Shown: positions 59,565 to 64,000 of the stretch, piece by piece
Layout: every line of letters starts with the position of its first letter
Position numbering within the stretch: position 1 is the first letter of the stretch
Assembly: GCA_943737045.1 (NCBI GenBank)
Contig: CALSFV010000654.1
Span: forward strand, 372,001-436,000
Direction of reading: 5' to 3'
Source of the DNA: Parapristionchus giblindavisi
Lineage: Eukaryota; Nematoda; Chromadorea; Rhabditida; Diplogasteridae
Length of the DNA stretch: 64,000 nt
Translations under genes and position numbers: made by a program
The notes under the pieces: generated by a model
Database searches by the model: none
Told to the model about the DNA's origin: nothing
What the model saw: only the letters and a program-made list of their open reading frames with translations

Positions 59565-62500
59565 ATGGAGGCATCACATAGTCTACTACTCAATGAGGAA
59601 GCCCTCAAGGTATCATTCATTATTTGGAAAACAAACCGAGAACCAATCCTGATTCTCTTTTCTTCTTCCTTTATAATTGCACAGTGAAACTCGAATGTGC
59701 GGGGTTTTGAGATGTCCACAGTTTCACTCCAAACGGATATCGAAGAACATCTGATCATTGTTTAAAGAATTCAATAATATCAATCAATAACGATGTGTTT
59801 CAGAGTTGTCCCGAGCAGAAAAGGGCGCTATTCATCTATGAATGGTTACGGTATCTCGATCGGATTCTACCCGTGACACAAAAGGTCTGTAGGGGTTTAC
59901 AATTGGTAGGGTGCGATATGCATGAAGTGATCTCGTAAGCTAACCTGTTCTTTTCGTGTTTCAACTTTCTTATTAGATGTATCACAGCGTTTCCTAATGA
60001 TTGTTTATAATGAAAGAAATATTTTCAGTCTGATCTTCGAAGTGTACAAAAGGCATTGATAACACAATTGGAAAGTCGATTATCAGCCGGTCCAGGACCT
60101 CCCACTCGAATACTTCTTGCCAAGTTTGTATTTTTCGTAATATTTTGATTGATTACTTTTAAATTGTCATTTAATTGTAAAGCTGGTGTTTTAATGATTC
60201 TCTTCGTTCTTTATCTCTGAATCGTATATTGTTGATCGATTGAATGAATGATAATCTTAGATGCATCGCTCGTGTATATTCTGTGGGAGATACGTCGTCC
60301 TTATTCGCCACACTCAATTTGTGTAATGATCGATTGAAGGCCAAAGATGACACTGCAGCCGGACTATTGTGTAAACTGTACGTAGATGATTTATCTTTGA
60401 AGAAGCTACACTGCATTTATTTGATGAAATAAACCAAATGAATAGTGTGAAACATGAAATCCGCTAGTGTTGAGAGTGTTCTTTGAACCTTTTACACTAT
60501 ATCCAATCAATGAATTTATCCAATATCGATTCAGTGCTGCCCTCTCCTGTCTCGGTGCCCTCTACGAAACAATGGGACGACTTGTTGGTCGTAGTTACGA
60601 GGAATCCTTCCACATCATTGTCAAATGGCTCAAAACTGCCGAGGTAGGTGATCCCTAGCACTTGTACACATAGCGCAGTGGTGAAGGGCGGTGCGTATCA
60701 CCCGCTCCACGTGAGTTCGATTCCCCGCCAATGTCATCTTCTCTTACGTGGATCGGTGATGAGTCTGTCACGACGGTCTTCTGAAAGAAACATCTGTTGA
60801 CAAATTTCTGTGACACTGAGATCTTTTGCTGATTTTTACAAGTTGAATTATATCTATTGGTTACAATAATATGTTATGTTATTATTTTTAGTCACAAGGT
60901 CGTGCAGAGATGATGCTAACTCTATCGAAGATGGTGTCTGGACTGGGATCAGCTGCAAGTACTGTACATCGAGAGGTTGGTGTCAAATTGATCTTTGATC
61001 TTTTATACGTTTTTATCATTTTGAGTCCTTATTTACTCAAGAGAACTGCCAATCTTATAATGAATTGATGCCACATTAAGTGGACATTCACAAAAGATTA
61101 ACTGTTTATTTTTAAATTTTCGTGCTAAAATTATTATTAGTGTTATTATTCTTATTCAGATCTACAAGTCGGCGAAGACATTTGCCGTCGATCGAAATCT
61201 CGCAGTAAGATCTGCCGCGATTGAGGTAATGATTTGTATTAGACAATGAACGATTAGTTGATACGAAACTCGAATTTTGAATCTCACTACACTTATCGGC
61301 ATACCATTACCTATTTCTCGTAATACGATATAACAAATGATAAGACGATGCTTACAGTGTCTCATCGCCCTCGTTCCTGAATATACTCCATTGTACACGT
61401 CTGAGATTGAGGGATGCTGCACTCAGTGTGTCAAGGTTTGTGTTCTTATCTTAGCAGCACTACCGGGAGGGGGTTAACATTTCCATGTTATGTGTGCATC
61501 AGTCATTTCTACTACTCTGACTGAGAGCGCTGCGTATTTTTCTATCTGGTGTGTCGGTTACGGTAAACGTGTACGATTGACACGATATTTCAATCTTCTC
61601 GAAATTTTAGTGTTTCTCTCTGTAATCTGAAAATTATACAAAATATCGATTGATTGCAGGCTCTGGATGGTTCGAATCACGAGATCCGACTATCGATTGC
61701 TCGACTATTATCATCTCTTCTCATGGCTGCGCATCAACCACATACACTTATGGGACCAAGGAGAGGACCTACTGGTTTGTTTATCTTCTATTTAGTTTTG
61801 AAATATCACTGATACTCTTATGTTATTATAATATTGTGAATAATGGTAGTTAGGGTTGAGGAATGATAGAATATCATAAAGCATTCAATTGATCATCTGA
61901 CATGGGTATACACATCATACGTGGGCGGGCATTGCCGCTGGAAATGAAAATCGGGGGGGGGGGGGGGGGGGGTCGGAAGCAAAAAATGAAGCATTTGTAC
62001 CTCATTTTAAGTGATTTTTTCGGAAAATCGGGGGGTCGGGTGCCAAAAATCGGGGTGTATTGCCGCTAGCGTCAGTGATGCCCACGTATGATACATATAT
62101 AAGATATTGGAGATGATAGATAGATAGATGAATGATGATAGTGATGGTTTCAGTATCACAGAAGACATCCTCAGGAGGAGCATCATCTCCTTCTCCTCTA
62201 TCTCCTGAAGATTGTCTACAACTTCTCTCATCGGCATTCCTCAGAGGAGGAATTGGAGGATTCCTCAAGGTATCCTAGTGATTATTGATTGATTTGATTA
62301 ATACAATGAGTATTTCTTACGAACTCATGAAACAGTTGGATACAGGTTTCATGGAGTGTATGTGTGGGAAGTGATCACGATTAATCCAATGTATCCGTTT
62401 ACGCTTACTCAGTCACCAAAAAGATAATTACAGGGTGGTTCATCTAATCAGGCGAGTGCCGGAGGTCTCAAGGAGGTTCGAGTGGGTATCACCATGGTGA

Positions 62501-64000
62501 GTGAAAGGGTTAATATAACTAGATTTTTTTTCTATTTTCATACTAGTATGCCACTTGAGTGATAGTAGAACCAATAAATGAATCAATCTCAGGCATACGT
62601 CGAGTTTATCCGTTCTGCGGGTGCAGCATGGCTCGAGCGTCACAGTGGCGTCCTGTGCAAGCACATTCTGACACTGGCGGCTAAGTGTGGAGCCCTTGCC
62701 TATACCAAGTAAGTTAAGCCGATTAACCAGTTGAATAAGAGGTTCGAGAATACTCGTTTATTGTTTTGTTTATTATTTTAATGGACTCGTGGTGATATTT
62801 CAATAAGAATCCAATCACTGAATCAAAGGTTCATCATGGTTATTTGTGGTTTCAATCGTTCCTCATTTCAATTTGGTCTCAATTTCCTTCATTCCAGTTC
62901 CTCCTCACAACAAGCCGAAGCAGTTCTTATGAGACAATGTCTATCGTATATTTTAAGGTTTGTGTTTTACCTAAAAAAAATCGTAACTGATTTATATTTA
63001 TTTAGGAGTACATTGGGAGCGATGCTGGGAGAGGCTGCACAATTGGCGGCTGCTAAGCAATTGGGAACACTATTGGCTGAACATATCAATAGCTTTGGTA
63101 GGATTATATTGATTGATTGATTGAATATTAGTATAGCCATACCCTTTAATGTTCTCCAATTGAATTATTATAGTCGTTAGAAATTGTGTTCTCAATTATA
63201 CACATTGAGTGAGATCTAACTCTGATCAATTAAACTTTAACAATGCTTGTTTCTTATTGCGATGTAAGTCGGACATTTTGTGTACAATAATTGTACTAGA
63301 ATTTAGTATTTTGCAAGAATACATGTAATGATATGAAGTTCTTTTAAACTTTGTTTAATTGAATGATTATAGATTACGTGACTGATTCGGGTATCGAGGG
63401 AGTACTAGGCACTGATGCTCATTCATCAGGACAGGTTAGTATGATCTACCATTCATATCGATCGATTATTGATTACGAGAAGATTTATCGATCTATTCGA
63501 TGTACTCTGTTGTTGATTATGATTTGAAGTAGTTGTACGATTTCCATTCATTGCTTTCATTGACTTGGAGTGAGATTATTTTGAGCGAATGAAACCTATT
63601 CTATTCAGGCAGCTATGGTGGCAGTGCTTGAACTCGCTTCGTTGGTACGACAAATCGGAACATCTGTCACTCCTTTATTTGTGGAGGCATCAGGTTAGTC
63701 TTATTTAAAAATTCGATTTCAAGAGCAATCTCTACCGAATACATGGCCATGTATAAGATCTTGCAAACAAGGTGTTCAACATGTTTTGTGGAACCTTTTT
63801 CTTTTTGGTCTTGTTCTCTCTTTAGTACGAATGTTACATATGATCTTTGATCTTTCTCCGTTTCAAGTTTGATCTTTGATCTCTGATCTATTTCAGGTAT
63901 AATGGAGCCAATCTTTGCATGTCTCATTCATCCAGTACATGGTGCAAGAGTGGCCACTGCATGGTGTCTTCGATGTATCACCATTGCCGTCCCTGGTCTT
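59565..64000 (+). CDS. HEATR5B: HEATR5 (Laa1-type HEAT-repeat protein), N-terminal part, 17 exons in window
   Basis: Homologue of HEATR5A/B, a very long HEAT-repeat protein that associates with AP-1 clathrin adaptors (yeast Laa1). Exons: 59565-59609, 59804-59884, 60029-60123, 60261-60377, 60535-60643, 60892-60975, 61160-61225, 61358-61435, 61660-61774, 62154-62269, 62434-62496, 62593-62708, 62898-62957, 63006-63097, 63373-63434, 63609-63693, 63897 to the window end: 496 codons in one frame. The start HSLLLNEEALK matches the family N-terminus, followed by GPGPPTRILLAK, YSVGDTSSLF, SQGRAEMMLTLSKMVSGLG, FLRGGIGGFLK and RSTLGAMLGEAAQLAAAKQL. The rest of the protein (typically about 2000 residues) lies outside. 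Intron 5 carries a SINE-like element and intron 9 a MITE with a G20 run. Vertebrate symbol used by homology. Confidence 0.93.
60665..60840 (+). mobile_element. tRNA-derived SINE in HEATR5 intron 5
   Basis: A-box TAGCGCAGTGG (60671-60681) and B-box GAGTTCGATTCC (60713-60724) form a tRNA-like head, followed by about 95 bp of unrelated body and the tail ATCTTTTGCTGATTTTTACA (60821-60840). The identical 20 nt tail follows a B-box in both fold-back transposon centres. No clear target duplication. Confidence 0.6.
61914..62092. mobile_element. 179 bp MITE with poly(G) core in HEATR5 intron 9
   Basis: Inverted tips ATCATACGTGGGC / GCCCACGTATGAT bound a short element holding a run of 20 G (61953-61972) and further G-rich words (GGGGGGTCGGG). 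ATTGCCGCT appears near both ends in direct orientation. Confidence 0.6.

Overview
The window is nuclear DNA from a nematode, most likely of the Rhabditina (clade V) type; I cannot assign a genus. It is AT-rich. Genes are cut into many small exons by short GT-AG introns, several start codons lie within about 12 nt of a cTTTCAG-like acceptor (as expected for spliced-leader trans-splicing), and one gene belongs to the nematode-typical MOLO-1 (levamisole-receptor modulator) family. The coding models below were joined by hand. At almost every junction the reading phase agrees across the intron.

Layout. 1-1.1 kb: a six-exon gene of unknown function (-). 1.9-2.45 kb: a small coiled-coil-like gene (+). 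2.68-8.44 kb: a secreted acid lipase of the LIPL/gastric-lipase type (-), 12 exons. A 2.8 kb fold-back transposon lies in its last intron and a tRNA-Ala gene in intron 10. An identical tRNA-Ala lies just downstream of its stop codon. 10.0-12.6 kb: a ChaC gamma-glutamylcyclotransferase (-). 14.4-22.5 kb: an 8.1 kb imperfect palindrome with a 165 bp spacer. Its left arm carries a 5'-truncated LINE that the right arm lacks. 22.5-25.4 kb: a poorly understood tract with a partial gene (-). 27.0-29.3 kb: a MOLO-1-family membrane protein (+). 31.3-40.0 kb: an L-asparaginase with C-terminal ankyrin repeats (+). 40.5-43.3 kb: a second copy of the fold-back transposon. 43.6-50.9 kb: a small secreted protein (+), a proline-rich repeat membrane protein (-), a type I membrane protein (+) and a SAYSD1 homologue (+). 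53.0-54.1 kb: another fold-back element. 56.2-58.5 kb: a gene of unknown function (+). 59.6-64.0 kb: the 5' half of a HEATR5 homologue (+), which runs off the window.

The genes are ordinary housekeeping or secreted-protein genes with no operon-like functional link. The unusual part is the repeat content: two near-identical fold-back transposons, a large palindrome with a datable insertion, a tRNA-derived SINE family, several small inverted-repeat elements inside introns (one with an 8 bp target duplication), long poly(G)/poly(C) runs, a dispersed TTTGATC heptamer and a recurrent GTACGG 5' splice site.
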